Shown here piece by piece: positions 20,640 to 31,079 of a DNA stretch of 64,000 bases. The position numbers were made by a program, and so were the translations under genes. The DNA is taken from assembly GCF_918797505.1 (NCBI RefSeq), contig NC_092801.1, positions 36,014,517 to 36,078,516 of the forward strand, written 5' to 3'. Below the pieces are notes generated by a model. It searched no databases. It was not told the origin of the DNA and saw nothing but the letters and a program-made list of their open reading frames with translations. Position 1 is the first letter of the stretch. Each line of letters begins with the position of its first letter. The DNA is from Bemisia tabaci (Eukaryota > Arthropoda > Insecta > Hemiptera > Aleyrodidae).

Positions 20640-21190
20640 GGACTTCCTTGTCACATTCAATCCAATATAACGAGCGACTTGTCGCCGCGGTGCGATTACA
20701 CACGGAAATGCGTGTCCAATTGCGTTATTATTCATGGGGCTAATGGGGATCGGGCTCTATTTCCTGTCACCGAGGCGTGCGCGTGGCCGTATCAGTGGCC
20801 GAAGCGGGCGTTGATTGCCCCGACCGGCGCTATTAATATTCATAACTCGATTTCGGCCGGCTAATTAGCCCTCCCGTCACTCGCACCAGATGCAGTTGAA
20901 CCGGTCGCCATCGTCGTGATATTATTTAACTAAATTAGTTTTTACTCCAATTCATCGGGGCCAATCGTTTTCCGAGACTAATCCCCACGATCGGAGGATA
21001 ATGGCGGGTCGCGGAGGCGGGAAAAAGCTATTTCGTCGAGTGGATTTGCTGCTTTTCGGGAATATTCATAAGTTTTGTTTTCAATCATCCTGATGTAAAT
21101 GAGCGCACTGTAACGTGCGGACTGTTCATGAGCTCCGTGAAGTTGGTGGACCAATATGGGGAACAAATTCCAAAATAGATCCAATATTTG
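20640..21190. other. Single-copy-looking island rich in TAAT words
   Basis: GC-balanced and free of the repeat families, with many homeodomain-type TAAT or ATTA words (GGGCTAATGGGG, GGCTAATTAGCC, CTATTAATATTC, GACTAATCCCC). No credible coding frame. Candidate enhancer or conserved noncoding DNA. Confidence 0.3.
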
Positions 21191-22069
21191 GCTCTTCAAT
21201 AATCGTGCTCAATTGATCTTCGAATTTCAGCTCATACCGTCAAAGGGTTTAAAAACTACGGCCTAAAAATGAAATGGTAAACCAACTTCATGCCCTATAG
21301 TATAGCACACCCGTCCTTCAAGTATACTCTTGGGTCGATAAGGTGTTTCTGTAAAAATTGACATAATACAATTGTAAATAAATTAAATCTAGTCCTTAAA
21401 CAAGCTTTCATCTCGGGATTTTCAGCATGTCATAAAAAATCGACTTCATAAAATCCTGAAAGTTAAAATATATGAGGAGCATTCCGAGGTAAAAATACAA
21501 GAAAAGTTGGTAGTTTTGATGAATTATTACTTTCAAAACAATGGAAACTTAATAGTTCCCTGTCATAAACATACAAATCTTTGCAAATCTATCAAAATTT
21601 GACTCAGCTTAGGTATTTGATGAAATGCATAATTTGACTATTTGCCTGCGACATCCATACTGAAATGAGCCCTATCTCTATTCTTAGGTCAGCATTAATT
21701 GTTTTACAGTCTGCATGTGGCTCCGACCCATACTTTATGTAACGTGAGTGCATACATTTTTTCCAGTGTATGTTCAACCATACCGCTCATACGAATGTCA
21801 CATTGAAAATGTTTTGGGACAAACACGAAGGGCGGGAGGAAGACGAAAAATCAGCGGACCCTGAGTCCTGACCTCATTGCATTCTCAGATCAAAGAGGAT
21901 TGAAAGTTTTATAAATGCACTCATCAGAGCGGTCATATTTCCAGGGACTGGAGAGGAAAAGGGAGAAGATTGAAAAGGAGAGGAGGAAAAAGTTAATTTC
22001 AAGACGACCAGTTTCGGGCCTTCGGCTTTTTAGCTGCCCGTCGTTCCATTGGACATAATCTGTGGTTCC
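21191..22069. other. No recognised element
   Basis: About 880 bp, AT-rich, without repeat match or gene signal. Confidence 0.5.
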
Positions 22070-22195
22070 GGATGAAAAAACGGTCATGGGAATATTCGAG
22101 GTTGTCAAATTTCTTCCAGTGAAAGTGGATTTCCTGGAAAAATTTTTCGATGGTGACACTGCAAAAAAGGTGAAAAACGTATCTCGTTTGAACAT
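22070..22195. repeat. Diverged MITE A-like left arm
   Basis: GAAAAAACGGTCATGGGAAT..GAGGTTGTCAAATTTCTTCC follows the A left-arm order with many changes. The K palindrome is inserted after it. Confidence 0.45.
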
Positions 22196-22407
22196 CACTG
22201 AAAAAAAAGTATAGCTTGGATCAAGCATGATAATTCTTGAATTTGCCGCCAAGAATTGTCTTTATCTTGCTTTAAGGTGACTTTTTCTTGATTCAAGAAA
22301 AATAATGCTTGGGTTAAGCAAAAAAGTAGCGTATATTAACCAGCAAAATTCTTGATTGAAGAAGAAATACTTCTTGGCGGCAAATTTAAGATTCTTTTTT
22401 TCCAGTG
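22196..22407. mobile_element. Palindromic MITE K
   Basis: CACTGAAAAAAAAGTATAGC to ATTCTTTTTTTCCAGTG, 212 bp, flanked by AT on both sides (22194-22195 and 22408-22409). GAATTTGCCGCCAAGAATTG mirrors the CTTCTTGGCGGCAAATT arm. TTCTTG or CAAGAA words recur in both orientations. Confidence 0.85.
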
Positions 22408-22540
22408 ATCTGTTTCACCATTTTGTTCAATGAAACGAAAGCAACCCGACGCTGTTTGACACGCATTTTTACAATTTCACCATCAATATGACATTCTCAA
22501 AAAGCCAGAGATAGTAGTTCCTTCTACAGAACGCGGTCTA
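22408..22540. other. Spacer with a possible N-like word
   Basis: AGCCAGAGATAGTAGTTCCT resembles the right half of N elements. The rest is unrecognised. Confidence 0.35.
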
Positions 22541-23096
22541 ATGGGCCAATAGACAAGGTACGAAGTCATACATTCTGATACATGTTCCTGGACCAAACTT
22601 TCTGGTAAAACACGATTCGCACGACAAAAATTACTGAAATTAACTCCTTATCAAGATATTTAATTTTTCTTGACGCGTCAATTCAAACCTCCCGCCTGTA
22701 AGAACTCAATGGTCTACGTGAGTCAAATCGCACACTAAACTTTACCATGACAATCTCTACGATATGAAAATATGGCAACCACAATATTGACGCTTTGGCT
22801 CAGCTATAGCAAATTGTTTACCCTTTGAACAATAGAGGGTGGGAAAGGGACAATGCTCGATTCAAGAAGCCTGCAGGAACTGTTGTAGGTAAGGCGCGAT
22901 TTGACTTACGTAGAGTATTGCGTTTCTTTTGACCGGCGACTCAAATCTCCCGTGGCGAATGTGAAATAAAATCGTTAATATCTTAGTTAAGTGTTTATTT
23001 TAGTAGATTTAAATGTTACAATCGTGCTCTGAGTGAGAAATCCTGGTTAAGAGTAATGCATCAGAATGCTTCAATGCGTACCTTGTCTATTGCTTT
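22541..23096. mobile_element. Repeat B, copy 2
   Basis: ATGGGCCAATAGACAAGGTA opens it and GCGTACCTTGTCTATTG closes it. The interior aligns with B1 (CTCCTTATCAAGATATTTAA, GACGCTTTGGCTCAGCTATA). The last few terminal bases are degraded. Confidence 0.85.
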
Positions 23097-23115
23097 ATTG
23101 GAAACCGAAGATTCC

Positions 23116-23209
23116 CCTTCAATTAGACTGCTATGCAAAATGACTGTCGTGACGCACGTTTAGTGGTATCACAATTTCGCATTGAAAACGCACGGTGGGT
23201 TGAAGGCGC
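23116..23209 (+). repeat. Module I, copy 1
   Basis: CCTTCAATTAGACTGCTATG, GACTGTCGTGACGCACGT and GGTTGAAGGCG in the family order. It follows B2 by about 20 bp and precedes a B right end. Confidence 0.85.
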
Positions 23210-23261
23210 TAATCTTCATCCTATCTTCGTGGTCTTTTGGCATTGTTAGCCGTAGACTTAC

Positions 23262-23341
23262 ACAATTTTAGAGTCTTCAATCGGGCCGTAATTTCGTAAT
23301 GTATCAGAATGCTTAAACTCGTACCTTGTCTAGTGATCCAT
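23262..23341. repeat. Repeat B right-end fragment
   Basis: AATGTATCAGAATGCTTAAA then CTCGTACCTTGTCTAGTGAT. A diverged A-like right arm with GTGACAACATTTGGTTG follows, as it does after 24462, suggesting local duplication. Confidence 0.7.
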
Positions 23342-23496
23342 CAGAGTATTCAATACTTCCAAAGAAGAATCTTCAAAACTGTTGTCAACAAACAGATATT
23401 CTATGGAAATGTGACAACATTTGGTTGATTTTGACGCGTTCTTCTTTGCTGTACTTGAAATTCTGGTTGAAAGACATGTATCAGAATATTTCAATT

Positions 23497-24433
23497 TAGA
23501 GTCCTTTTATACCCAGAGTTAAGACATCTCGATTATCAGGTGGCCTGGACTGGCCATGGTGTCACAAAAGTGTGCACCCAAACGAACGATATTGAGGGAT
23601 AAGGATGAGAAATCCTGCGATATCTGTCATCAAAAAACAACATTATCAACAAAACTGATCAATTAAAAATAAAATGAGATTGGTTTGTGAATAATTTCAT
23701 AATCTATGTTCATTTTGGACCGATGAGAATAACAATTGGACGTATTTCTACCAAACAGACCTATGTGGAGGTGAGAAATATGGGGTGTGCTCGTGGAAGC
23801 TGCATAAGAAGCAATGTAAAAGTGGGCGTGATTCCTTTTGAAGAATTGGAAAAGCGGGATATTGCATTCTATCAAACAGACCTATGTGCAACTGAGTGCG
23901 GAATTCATGAGCCGCGGGCATGGCAAGAGAGCCTTGTGGACAGGGCTCATGAGTTAAAGAGTCCCTCCAACGACCTGTTCGTTGTGCCGGCGATCGATCA
24001 TTGCCGCTGACGTCACTGGCGCTTTAATATTCTCATGCACTCTTACGCAAAGAGAACTAACGAGCACACCCCACATTTCTCACCTCCACATAGGTCTGTT
24101 TGGTAGAAATACGTCCAATTTACTCTTTTTTTTTTTTTTTTTTTTTTCTGCTGGTTTAATGGCTTCGTGTCTATTGCACCTTCAGCCAACTGTAGACAAT
24201 GTTTAGTGTCCGTAGACATCAGGCTCCATGCTCCAGGCTTTTCTAATTTTCAATTTACTCTTGATAAAGCAGAATTAGGTAATATTTTCATCATTTTTAT
24301 TCGAGCCGCCGCCATCTTGGTGCACTCTTTTGTGACTCCATGAGCGAGAACCAATTAGAATTGGATTTTTTTTCGGCCACTTTCAGCCCGACCAAAATTG
24401 AGATGTCGTAACTCTGGGTATGAAGGGACTCCA
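23497..24433. mobile_element. hAT-like element HH, 937 bp, nested in B
   Basis: Inverted ends TAGAGTCCTTTTATACCCAG and GGGTATGAAGGGACTCCA. The flanks are TTTCAATT (23489-23496) and CTTCAATT (24434-24441), an 8-bp duplication with one mismatch. GTGTCACAAAAGTGTGCACC and GGTGCACTCTTTTGTGACTC extend the arms. No open reading frame of transposase size. Confidence 0.85.
23735..24120. mobile_element. Long H-family element nested in HH
   Basis: Ends AATTGGACGTATTTCTACCA and GGTAGAAATACGTCCAATT. About 60-bp terminal repeats are almost identical through CTCACCTCCACATAGGTC. It contains a second H-type segment (TATCAAACAGACCTATGTGC) and GACGTCACTGGC, shared with 28690-29026. Confidence 0.85.
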
Positions 24434-24462
24434 CTTCAATTCGTACCTTGTCTAGTGATCCA

Positions 24463-24992
24463 TCAGTGTGATCAATAATTTCAAAAAAGAATCTTCAGAA
24501 CAGTTTTCAAAATATGGTATTTTTCCGAAATGAGATGTGGCAACATCGGTTACTTTTGATGCGTTTTTCTCCAGCGCGGTAGAGATATACCCGCGGAGCT
24601 TCATCGAGGCGGGCACGTCTTTCCGCTTCCGGAGAATATGGTGGCTAATTCTCGAAAAAACTCGTCGGCAAATTGGGTTATCACATCTTTATCCAATAAT
24701 GTCTTGTTTTCTCACCGCCTCAGCGCCGACCCTGAATTAGCTCTAACGCCCTAATGGAGTTTCCACTCTGAGTCAACTCGTACTTGATACTAGCCGGAAT
24801 GGCCTGAGACAATCACGGTCAAGGATTTCGGCCGGGCCTTTTATGATCCTGGGATGTTCTCGCAACTTGTAAGATTTTATCGTGAAGCTTTCACAGCATG
24901 CCTACGAAAGAACTTTCGTCAAAAGCTTTTTATTGCTAAATGCAATAATTTTATTTCCTCGTTTATTTTCCATTTTTTAAAAATATCATTGA
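24463..24992. other. A-like arm, then unrecognised sequence
   Basis: 24463-24580 resembles a diverged A right arm (GTGGCAACATCGGTTAC). The rest to 24992 has no family match. Confidence 0.4.
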
Positions 24993-25178
24993 CACGGAAA
25001 TAAAATAATATTGCTTATTTAACAATTTTGCAGTTAAAAAAGTGTCCAACATATTTCAATGTAGGTTTTACAATGAAAAATGCTAATTTAACCACCCCGT
25101 GGTTGAATTAGCTTTCCACCATTGTAAAATGTACATTTGAAACATGTTGGACATATTTTTAACAATTTAATTCCAAAA
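24993..25178. mobile_element. Palindromic MITE NN, copy 1
   Basis: CACGGAAATAAAATAATATT starts it. AAAGTGTCCAACATATTTC mirrors AACATGTTGGACATATTTTT, and ACCACCCCGTGGTTGAATT lies at the centre. Aligns with 40673-40874. The right terminus is degraded. Confidence 0.7.
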
Positions 25179-25659
25179 CCAGCGATCTATTTTTTACCGT
25201 CAAATCTATATCGCTCTCAAAGTCATTGCAGCTTTATAATATTGCGTGAAATGAATTTGGTTTATTTCCTCGATTGAAGACTATTATTCTCTAAAGAACT
25301 TTTTTTATGATAATTTTTGGGAGGAAGTAAAAATGGTATAACAATAGATTTATTAAATTTGGTCTGATAAAATTTTTATTTTTTATGTCTCGCTGATCCT
25401 GATTTTATTCAAATTTTAAGTAAAACTTAAGTTATTAGCAAAAAGACCGTATTACCAAAAAAGAACGCCGCCTGCGCTTATGGCAATTATCAAATTTCCT
25501 TCAACATTTTTTGGGAGACATGTCAATATGTTTAATTGAATTTTTATTTCATTTTCGTAAAATGTTAATGTAGATTATTCTCTGTGTACCACAACGTAAT
25601 ATAATGTTACTTGGAGCTGAGCAGATAGTGACCAATCCACGTCATCGATTACCTACCAA
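25179..25659. other. AT-rich spacer with an A-like stub
   Basis: AAAAAAGAACGCCGCCTGCG at about 25457 resembles an A left end with CAAATTTCCTTC following. Otherwise unrecognised. Confidence 0.4.
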
Positions 25660-25857
25660 GAATTGGGAAATTTAATTTTTTACATGGATACGGTTGTGCG
25701 GATTTTTCAAATTTCAGTAAATTGTTTGCATAGTACGAAGCAAATGCCTTAAAATTTTAAAATAAATTGGCACAAACGATTTCTTGTAAAAATTATATTG
25801 CCCAGTTAAAATATCCAATAGCTGATGTAGCTTGGTTCCTTTGAACGCGGTTCAATT
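25660..25857. mobile_element. MITE BB, left-truncated copy
   Basis: GGGAAATTTAATTTTTTACA, TAGCTGATGTAGCTTGGTTC and TTTGAACGCGGTTCAAT follow BB1. The left terminal repeat is missing. Confidence 0.8.
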
Positions 25858-26111
25858 ATGATTTGATCGAAATTAAAACCTATCAAACGCAGCAACGAAA
25901 TAGAATTTTTTGTGTTCTGCGGTGACAGGCTTTTCATAAATGTGAGATACAAGCTCGGAAAAGACAATAAAAACATGATCACAACGATACTTCAAAGGGG
26001 AAAAAAGCAAATGACAAGTTGGCGAACAAATGATACGTTAGCGTGCACTTTCGGTTTGAGGAAAACAATAACGTGCAATTTAGGAGAGGCACAACAGGCG
26101 TTGTGGAACAA
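25858..26111. other. No recognised element
   Basis: About 250 bp without a family match. Confidence 0.45.
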
Positions 26112-26237
26112 TTGAACGTATTTACGCCAAAAGGAACTACATGCATTATGACGTGAGCCCTGTTATGCATATACCTTTGTGGTTCTCAGGGCTCATGTCT
26201 TAATCTACATAGTTCCCTTTGACAGAAATAGTCCAAT
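26112..26237. mobile_element. Short palindromic MITE H, copy 2
   Basis: TTGAACGTATTTACGCCAAA to TTTGACAGAAATAGTCCAA. The arms include GTGAGCCCTGTTATGCATAT and CAGGGCTCATGTCTT. Confidence 0.85.
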
Positions 26238-26994
26238 TCGGACTATGTTTGATCACCAAGCGCAGTTTTGTCATGGGAACGGAGTTCCCCATGATATTAG
26301 AATCGTTCCGTTGCTTTCGCTATGGGATTCCCTATACCTCTGCGACCTTGAGCGTTTCGCCCAGTCTCCGATTTTTGGTTGATTTTCCGATGTATCAAAA
26401 ACCGTTGTATTTTTTAGCCAATCATGTCTCTACGTCAAGTTGTGTTGATTGCTAAAATTCGCTTTCAGCGAGTTTTTTTCCACCTCGAGATGTCGTGTCT
26501 GACTGGTAAATCTGCGCAGAACCACGAAGTTCCGTTTTTAGGCAAATTCTTTTTTTTGGGAGGTTCTGATTGGTTATTTTTCGCCATCAGTTTTCTGTTC
26601 GTTGGTGCAAAAGATCGCCTACCTCGGTGTTCTTGAGAAGCCGCCATTATCCCACCTCAAATTTGAAAAATAGAAGTAAAGAAATAATAACCATCGTACA
26701 AGGTGGAAAATTGTTCTGGAGGACTCGTTACGGATAAAGAAGTCAAAATCAGAGCTCGATTGATTGATTTAATTCATGGATACGCAAATATTGCCTTAGC
26801 TCAACTGCCGCGATCGGAATGCGTGCTGGCATGAACCTCGAGACGCATTAAAACAGTGCGAACCATGGCTCCTACAGCAATACAGCAATGCGCTTCATAT
26901 CATCCCAAAAGCAGTCAAGGTCTCTTGTGATAAGTCCCGCCCATCGTCCGAGTCTTTTGTATGCTATTTTTACTCTCGCCCTCGTGGATCCATT
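26238..26994. other. No recognised element
   Basis: About 760 bp of mixed composition. The open frames here overlap each other and show no recognisable domain. Confidence 0.45.
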
Positions 26995-27085
26995 AAAGCC
27001 TAGTTGACTAAACCGCCTCGTATTTTTGATTCGGTGCGGGCACCCGGCGATCGGGAGTTCGATACCCGACGATGGGAACTACTTT
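26995..27085 (+). repeat. Possible tRNA-derived SINE fragment
   Basis: AAAGCCTAGTTGACTAAACC may be a decayed A box. GGGAGTTCGATACCCGA resembles a B box inside a short stem with TCGGG and CCCGA. The spacing and stem do not make a proper tRNA gene. No second copy was found. Confidence 0.3.
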
Positions 27086-27772
27086 TTAATGGTTGTATTG
27101 AATGTTTTAGACTAATCATCAAAAAATAATTAATAGTAGATGATAAATGTACGAACATTTTCTCGTGAGTTAATATGTTAAACAAAAATACTGGAATATA
27201 CCTTCTTCATATAATCAGCCACATGTTCCCCCAAATTAATGACGTTATTTTCTTTTTTCAATAAAGTTAATTTGCATTCAACGTTCGTAAGTTAAGCAAA
27301 AAGTACCTATTGATACAAATAGAAAGACATGAAAATAGTATGTCTAACATTTCAGTTGTTTTTTTTTATTATTTATTTTTTGTTTTTTTGTTTTTTCAAT
27401 AAAACAAATTGACTGGGACTAGAATCATCGTATCTCTGAAGACAAAAGCTAAGTTTTTTGATACAGAAATACTAATATATTCATCCTTTATATAATCAGG
27501 GAGATGTTGACCCAAATATTGATGTATATTTTCTCTGTTCGCCCAAATTCATGATGGTATTTTCTTTTTTCAATAAAATTAATTTACATTCCACGTTCTT
27601 AAAGCAATATTTTCTCCAAAATTCAGCAAAAAATAACAATTTATACCTACGCAAAAAGTAAATAAATAAATAAAGCAATGACATGAAAGTAGTATAGGTA
27701 GTACACATCTAACATTTCGGTTACATCTATTTGAATGAAAAAAATGGCAACTTAGGAAGCACATAGGTCACT
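27086..27772. other. AT-rich with an internal direct repeat
   Basis: The block around 27214-27345 (TTTTCTTTTTTCAATAAA, GTTAATTTGCATTCAACGTT) is repeated around 27530-27720. No terminal repeats were identified, so the class is unknown. Confidence 0.5.
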
Positions 27773-28031
27773 TATCGACGGTGAAACCACCAAACCACGT
27801 ATCTCGGTTTGCGACGTCGCAGACTTCCCGTCATACTTTATTTTTTAAATGAAAAGCTACTTAACGTCCAGTCTTGAAAATTTCCGTGATTTTTCCTCTT
27901 CGTGCGGAGAAAATTCTGTGAAAATTTCAAGGAATGATATTGATTTGGTCTACTTCAAAAAAATAAAATGTGAGCGGAGATTTTTAAACACCGCAAACGA
28001 GATACGTGGTTTGGTAGTTTCACCGTCGTTA
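27773..28031. mobile_element. MITE II, copy 3
   Basis: TATCGACGGTGAAACCACCA opens it and TTTGGTAGTTTCACCGTCGT closes it. The inner arms are CCACGTATCTCGGTTTGCG and CGCAAACGAGATACGTGG. Confidence 0.9.
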
Positions 28032-28689
28032 TGATGCGTATTCGGGCATATGCGTAGAGTAAAAATATCATACTTTACGCCGAAAAAACGAAACTGAAAG
28101 TTAAATGCGTTAACTTCCAAAAACCATACATAATCCAACGAAAATAAATAATTGGTAAATAACAGCTTTCTTGTATGCAAAGAAAAAAAATTAAAAATGT
28201 TAAAAAAGAGATGTCGACACAAAATTACATAGCCCCTTCAATTCTGAAGATACTACAAACGAACTGTACCTTAAAATTTTCATATTCCAGAAGCAAAAGT
28301 TCCCATGACGAATATTGCTATCGCTAGCGATTGCAAAAACCAACTTGTTACTTTTCAGATTTATTTGTCAATATTCCTCATTTTCCTTGTCTCCATACTT
28401 TCATGCATAACTTAATGATTTTTCCTAGTGGGGTCTTTTTCAACATACTCTGAAAATATGCCCTTGCAAGGGGTTATAGCAATTTGGCACCATGAAAAAG
28501 TAAAACATTTAAAAAAATAAATTCACCGTAGATACAGACTCAATTCACAATAAATTATACAAATTCGCAATATACACAGTATGGAAAAGTGACCAAAATC
28601 TTGTGTTAATAGGGGAAGCAGAATACGAAGTAATACAAGCTTATGGTTGATTCTTTTTGTGTTATTTAAAATTTTTCCTGTATTAAACG
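28032..28689. other. No recognised element
   Basis: About 660 bp of AT-rich sequence without a family match. Confidence 0.5.
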
Positions 28690-29026
28690 CATGAGCCGTG
28701 TATACAAGGCTCTAGATACATGCCCACGGCCTATGGGTGCCGCACTTAGTTGGCTCACAGTTCCATTTGCTGAATTGGAGAAGCGGGATTCCACATTCTG
28801 TCAAACGGAACTATGTGCACTGTGTATGAGCCGTGGGCATGTATCTAGAGCCTTGTGGACAGGGCTCATGTGTTAAAGACCGCCGCCCCGATCGTCGTTT
28901 CTCTCGTCGTTGCCGCTGACGTCACTGGCTCCTTATATTTCCCATTCATTCGTATGCCCGACCACTGACGAGCATACCCTATCTTTCCCTCTGCACATAG
29001 TTCTCTTTGATAGAAATACGTCCATT
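28690..29026. mobile_element. H-related long element
   Basis: GCCGTGTATACAAGGCTCTA at 28692 mirrors ATGTATCTAGAGCCTTGTGG further on, giving an inner palindrome around a GAACTATGTGC H-type segment. GCCGCTGACGTCACTGGC is shared with 23735-24120. The right end is TTGATAGAAATACGTCC; a matching left H end was not seen. Confidence 0.7.
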
Positions 29027-29387
29027 TTATGTTTTACTTCCCGTATTAACTGAATTTTGGTGTTAAAATTTCTCCCTGTGAACAAATCTGCATTGCTGAG
29101 GCTTAAAATGTACCCATTTCTTTCCTATAGGAGAAACAAACCGACTTTATGGATTGAATTTTATACATAATATTTTGCTAACCTCTTCTCTTTAAACTTC
29201 TGGATCATGATCTTTTTATAGCGGATAGCAACAGTTAATTCTGGAAATAGAGGATCATTTATCAGAGATTCGCATCTTCAATTTTCAATCCCTCTGTGCT
29301 CTAATTCAGTTTGCAAACATCATCCTCCCTTTACCTTAGTCCTAGTCCAAGAGACTTATGCAATTGAAAAAATGGAAACCGTTGATA

Positions 29388-29482
29388 CGCCTTCAATTAG
29401 TCGGCTATGCAAAATGACTGTCGTGACGCACGTAAAGTGGTATCACAATTTCGCATTAAGATTGCACAGTATGTTGAAGGCG
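29388..29482 (+). repeat. Module I, copy 2, with its upstream region
   Basis: CGCCTTCAATTAGTCGGCTA to GTATGTTGAAGGCG. The ~180 bp before it (from about 29205, TTTTTATAGCGGATAGCAAC) also matches the sequence before copy 7, so the module sits in a longer repeat. Confidence 0.85.
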
Positions 29483-29879
29483 CTCCTTGGCACCAAACTT
29501 TTGTGTTGAAATTTCTCTCTGTGCTCGGGGCCTCCCTTAGAAACGGAGCGACTCAAGGAACAACTAAAAAAGCGGCCCCTGGACTTTATTTCGCGATTCG
29601 AACCGAGGTGATTCAAACCACGCGGCGTTAAATAAACGGTTTTAGCGTTCCGAGGAAGCGGAAGATCGCGGTGCCTTTGAGCTGCCAGATTTTACAGCGT
29701 TGCCAAATCACTATCAAACTGACTTGATTTTAACGTCTGTTGAGTAAGACCCACGGGATATGCCCGGCAACTCGAGTGCGGTTAACGACTCGAATAAGCT
29801 CCGGCCAATAGTGCTCAATCAAATCAAATCAAATAATCCCATCAATGCAATAATAATCCAATAATTTCTCAGAGGGCTC
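29483..29879. other. Repeat-poor, GC-richer island
   Basis: Single-copy-looking sequence with AATCAAATCAAATCAAATAA at 29817 and several TAAT words. No coding evidence. Confidence 0.35.
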
Positions 29880-30032
29880 CCGGCGGGATGGACAATCGCA
29901 ATCTTCCCATTCGAAGCTACGGTACAGAATCGATTATTAAGCTGCTCTTCACGAAATACCTGATAATCGATCCTTTTCCATAGGTTTAAATGACGGAGCT
30001 ATCGATTAATCGCAAAACACGATACGCCGCTG
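29880..30032. mobile_element. Degenerate P-like hAT MITE
   Basis: AGAATCGATTATTAAGCTGC, ATAATCGATCC, CCATAGGTTTAAATGACGG and a CGCCGCTG end match the P layout loosely. The left end and target duplication are unclear. Confidence 0.4.
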
Positions 30033-30219
30033 GGGCCCTGGGAGCATGGACGAGTTTGGTTTTAATTGGAAAATTCAGTGCAAGTTTCTAAATCGCCATC
30101 GCCGATGGTGTTTGCTATTGATAGACGAACCGCTGAATGAATTTCGTTTGTTTGATGGAATAGGCTCGAAGTTGAGAACTTCGTTTCATCGCGGTGTAGA
30201 CAATTAAAAACAAACTCCG

Positions 30220-30487
30220 GGTTGATTGTTGAGATTGATAGACAAAGCTATGGACAAAGAAGACATAAGAAGTGTGACGCAATCCTATTGGTTAATTTGG
30301 ATGGTTGTAATGGACAAAGGAGGTAGGTAATAGACTAACTAATGGCAAATCATGAGAGACCCTTTGGTTAGTTCATCATTTTCTCCCTTGGTCTATAAGA
30401 ATCATTTAAATTAACCAATAGGATCGCTCCATACTCCCTAAGATATTTTTGTCTATAGCTTTGTCTATCAATTTCAACAATCAGCCC
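30220..30487. mobile_element. MITE AA, copy 1
   Basis: GGTTGATTGTTGAGATTGAT to ATCAATTTCAACAATCAGCC, inverted ends. Inside, GACAAAGCTATGGACAAAG mirrors the CTATAGCTTTGTCTATC arm. CCTATTGGTTAATTTG pairs with AAATTAACCAATAGGATC. Confidence 0.9.
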
Positions 30488-30837
30488 GGAGAGCTGTGAA
30501 ACCGCGGGCTGGTTTCAGTGGAGCGGTCCGCGTTTAGCGAGGTTTCACCGTAAAAATTGGATTTTTATTTTTAAAATCAAGAGTTTAAGAAGATGAGATT
30601 AAAGAAAATCAGAGGCAAAATATTTGAGAAGCTCCACAATGACAATCTAACTAGAGCAATGAGGTGAGAGACAGGATAAGCTCGGGGGTCAACGTTACTT
30701 TTTGCCGAGTGGTGAATGGTTAGGAATTCGTTGAGGATTAATTTCGCAGTATGATGACTGAGTTGAGCACTTTGCTAGGCGGATGTTTGCAAATTCAGTT
30801 ATCGGTTTCTTAAACCAGTGCTTCCATTCCGGTTCCT
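30488..30837. other. No recognised element
   Basis: About 350 bp without a family match. Confidence 0.45.
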
Positions 30838-31079
30838 GGATTCGAAACTTTTTTGTTCCAATTCCTCCCATTCCATGACCGTCAAAAGTTCCTGGATTAC
30901 CTACACCACCTAAGTGGATACTTCAAGCATTACGCAATGCGTGAAGTATCCCCTTAGGTTTGTAGGCGCCAGTGCGTTTAGCTCTGGCAGCACGCTGCTC
31001 TGATCTGTGTTAGGCTCTAATATTGGATTCGGAACTTTTTTGTTCCAATTTCTCCCATTCCATGACCGTCAAAAGTTCC
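30838..31079. repeat. 55-bp direct repeats bracketing V copy 3
   Basis: The segment GGATTCGAAACTTTTTTGTT..CATGACCGTCAAAAGTTCC at 30838-30892 recurs at 31025-31079 with a few differences. V copy 3 lies between. Confidence 0.85.
30897..31022 (+). mobile_element. Element V, 5'-truncated copy 3
   Basis: Starts at the hairpin (CTAAGTGGATACTTCAAGCA) and ends TGTTAGGCTCTAATATT, matching the last part of V1. The GC-rich 5' half is absent. Confidence 0.75.

Larger units (their letters stand above)
23448..24462. repeat. Repeat B right end split by element HH
   Basis: B sequence is present on both sides of HH: GACATGTATCAGAATATTTC before, TTCGTACCTTGTCTAGTGAT after. The left portion of B is missing. 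Confidence 0.75.

Noticed and set aside
26995..27085. A tRNA gene
   Set aside because: Only a B-box-like word is clear. A proper acceptor stem, anticodon arm and standard T-loop spacing cannot be formed, so at most it is a decayed SINE.
29590..29620. B-box-like GGTTCGAATC on the minus strand
   Set aside because: The flanking bases do not form a T-stem and no A box lies at the right distance; likely chance.
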